A stretch of DNA of 64,000 nucleotides from Euglena gracilis (lineage: Eukaryota; Euglenida; Euglenophyceae; Euglenales): contig CP154955.1 of NCBI GenBank assembly GCA_039621445.1, positions 14,878,465 through 14,942,464 on the forward strand, written 5' to 3'. The notes under the pieces were generated by a model. That model was not told the origin of the DNA. It did not search any database and saw only the letters and a program-made list of their open reading frames with translations. Of this stretch, positions 62,573 to 64,000 are shown piece after piece (position 1 is the stretch's first letter; each line of letters begins with the position of its first letter). The position numbers and the translations under genes were made by a program.

Positions 62573-63185
62573 TTTTCTGTGAAAAAAAAAGCGAAAAAAG
62601 TGGGCAGAAACCGCGGGCTAGGCTTTTTTGGGCTCAATTGGGGCTTTGACTTTGAATCAGCCGTACAGGCCAGAAGAGGATGATAATGATTGGGAAATGT
62701 GAGCTGGTGGACTCCTGACTCCTGAGGGGTGGACTACGACGACATGTATGATTGAACATTACACCCAGAAGGACTGCGGAAACAAAAAAGGTATCTGCAT
62801 TCCAGAACTAGCCCAAAATAGCCTAGATGACCAATAATGACCCGATAATGGTGGAACATGATTGACAATCGGCCAAACTCGACAAAATTGGCAGAAAAGG
62901 CCCAACGACAGCCCATTAGCATTGTGCAGCCGGCCAGGAATTCATCAGGAATTAAACAGACGAGGAGATGGGATGATGACTTTGATGATGGACAGAGGGA
63001 GGGCATGGAGGGTGGCAGAGAGCAAAGAAAAGGCAACGAGGAGAGGGGGAAATTAATCCTTGATGGAAAGGCCATTTTCAGAGGGACACATTCATGAATG
63101 GGGGAACACCTCAGTCATAGTTTTTCGTGGTTGTTTGTGGTCCATTCGCGATTATTGATTCGTGATTTTGGAGACTCCCCAAATT
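62573..63185. other. No supported gene
   Basis: Unique sequence with Gly/Glu/Arg-rich short frames only. Confidence 0.45.
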
Positions 63186-63232
63186 CGTGTTAATTCGTGA
63201 TTATTCGTGATTATTCGTGATTATTCGTGGCA
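63186..63232. repeat. TTCGTGATTA tandem array
   Basis: Four units of 11 nt, ATTCGTGATT(A), preceded by looser TTCGTG copies from 63123. Confidence 0.85.
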
Positions 63233-64000
63233 CGAATTTGTGGGAATCCCTGTCTGATCCACTGTTGGAAAACCAACTCTCTTTACTTCCCTTCAACCTC
63301 GACTTTGGCATCGGTGGGCACGTTGGTCAGATGAAGAGAAATCCAGCCCCACAGCATCAGCGTGGTGCTTGGGAAAGCAGGCCGAAAGCTCTCGGGTGAG
63401 AATCATACGCAGCTTTGAAGGCGAGTGCCGGCGGCGCCTCCAGCATCAAACTGTGGGGTCCTCATGGAACAAGTCATTCCACAGGTCGAGGGCAGGGCTT
63501 TGGCGGAATCAGAATCCATCAGGAACAAATACAGGTGTTCCGGGGAACAAGGGCCTTCAAAACTGAAACCAAAAAGAAACCAAAAATTCCACACTCAGAT
63601 CCACTATCCAGGCACTTGGCCTGATAATTGGTTGATATAACCACCAAAAACCTCGTCCTTCTTACACGTGCAAAACCCAACTTCTGAACCCCCAAGTTTC
63701 GGGCTTTTTGGCCTATTTTGTGCATGTGCCATCGAAATTTGTGGCATGCAACCTTGCCCCCCTCACTCCTCAGCTCGCATCAACTTGAAATGGAACGTGG
63801 AATGAGTTCCAAGCAGTCCTGGAAAATTAAATTTACAAGGAAACACAAGTGTTCTTTGCGACATTTGCAAAAAATGCAAAGATTTGCCAATTTCTGCAAA
63901 TTTTGGAGAAATTTGCACGTTTTTGGCTTTTTATACAAAACTTTTTGTCAAATTTTTGTCAATATTGGATTTTGGATTTTGGGCCAACAATTCCACAGCT
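63233..64000. other. No supported gene
   Basis: Unique AT-leaning sequence; the last 170 nt contain TTGCAAA/TTTGCACG phrases like those of the A-rich repeat family. Nothing else seen. Confidence 0.4.

Overview
The window looks like nuclear DNA from a large, repeat-rich eukaryotic genome. I see no prokaryotic gene layout, rRNA, CRISPR array or virus-like gene set. Coding sequence occurs as small GC-rich exons of about 28-210 nt, bounded by CAG-type acceptors and GT (sometimes apparently GC) donors, inside introns of up to about 5 kb full of simple repeats, G/C runs and short transposons. This style, with GC donors and a GC-rich RNase H-bearing LINE, fits a dinoflagellate or another large-genome alga. 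That is an inference; no taxonomic marker is present.

Layout. (1) About 2.66-28.09 kb, minus strand: one split gene read as 17 exons (about 528 codons) whose phases join end to end. It encodes an unnamed protein with a Rossmann/methyltransferase-like core. Its introns hold CA, CT, ATGT, TTC, AAC and CTG arrays, hAT-like MITEs and an A-rich repeat family. (2) 28.1-38.5 kb: mostly repeats, with a few weak exon candidates, a foldback element, a hAT-like MITE, and a segmental copy of 21.0-21.8 kb. (3) 38.5-47.1 kb: three members of an apparently undescribed TIR transposon family (ends GGGGATGC, 3-bp target duplications). One is 2.7 kb long and carries an intron-containing, transposase-like coding region. 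(4) 45.4-48.4 kb, minus strand: exons of a second split gene or genes of unknown function. (5) 49.3-54.3 kb: a 5'-truncated non-LTR retrotransposon with an open frame for reverse transcriptase, RNase H and a zinc knuckle, inserted in trinucleotide repeats and flanked by a 20-nt direct repeat. (6) 54.5-64 kb: further short dispersed repeats, no convincing gene, and a cluster of dyad motifs at 60.4-62.6 kb.

The most interesting content is the group of miniature transposon families that can be defined inside the window. The hAT-like MITE has clear 8-bp TSDs and two empty sites. The GGGGATGC family has 3-bp TSDs and a putative autonomous member. A small TA-target element has one empty site. The long split gene is the main host-gene content. 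All exon models come from reading splice signals and frame by eye, without alignment or transcript evidence.
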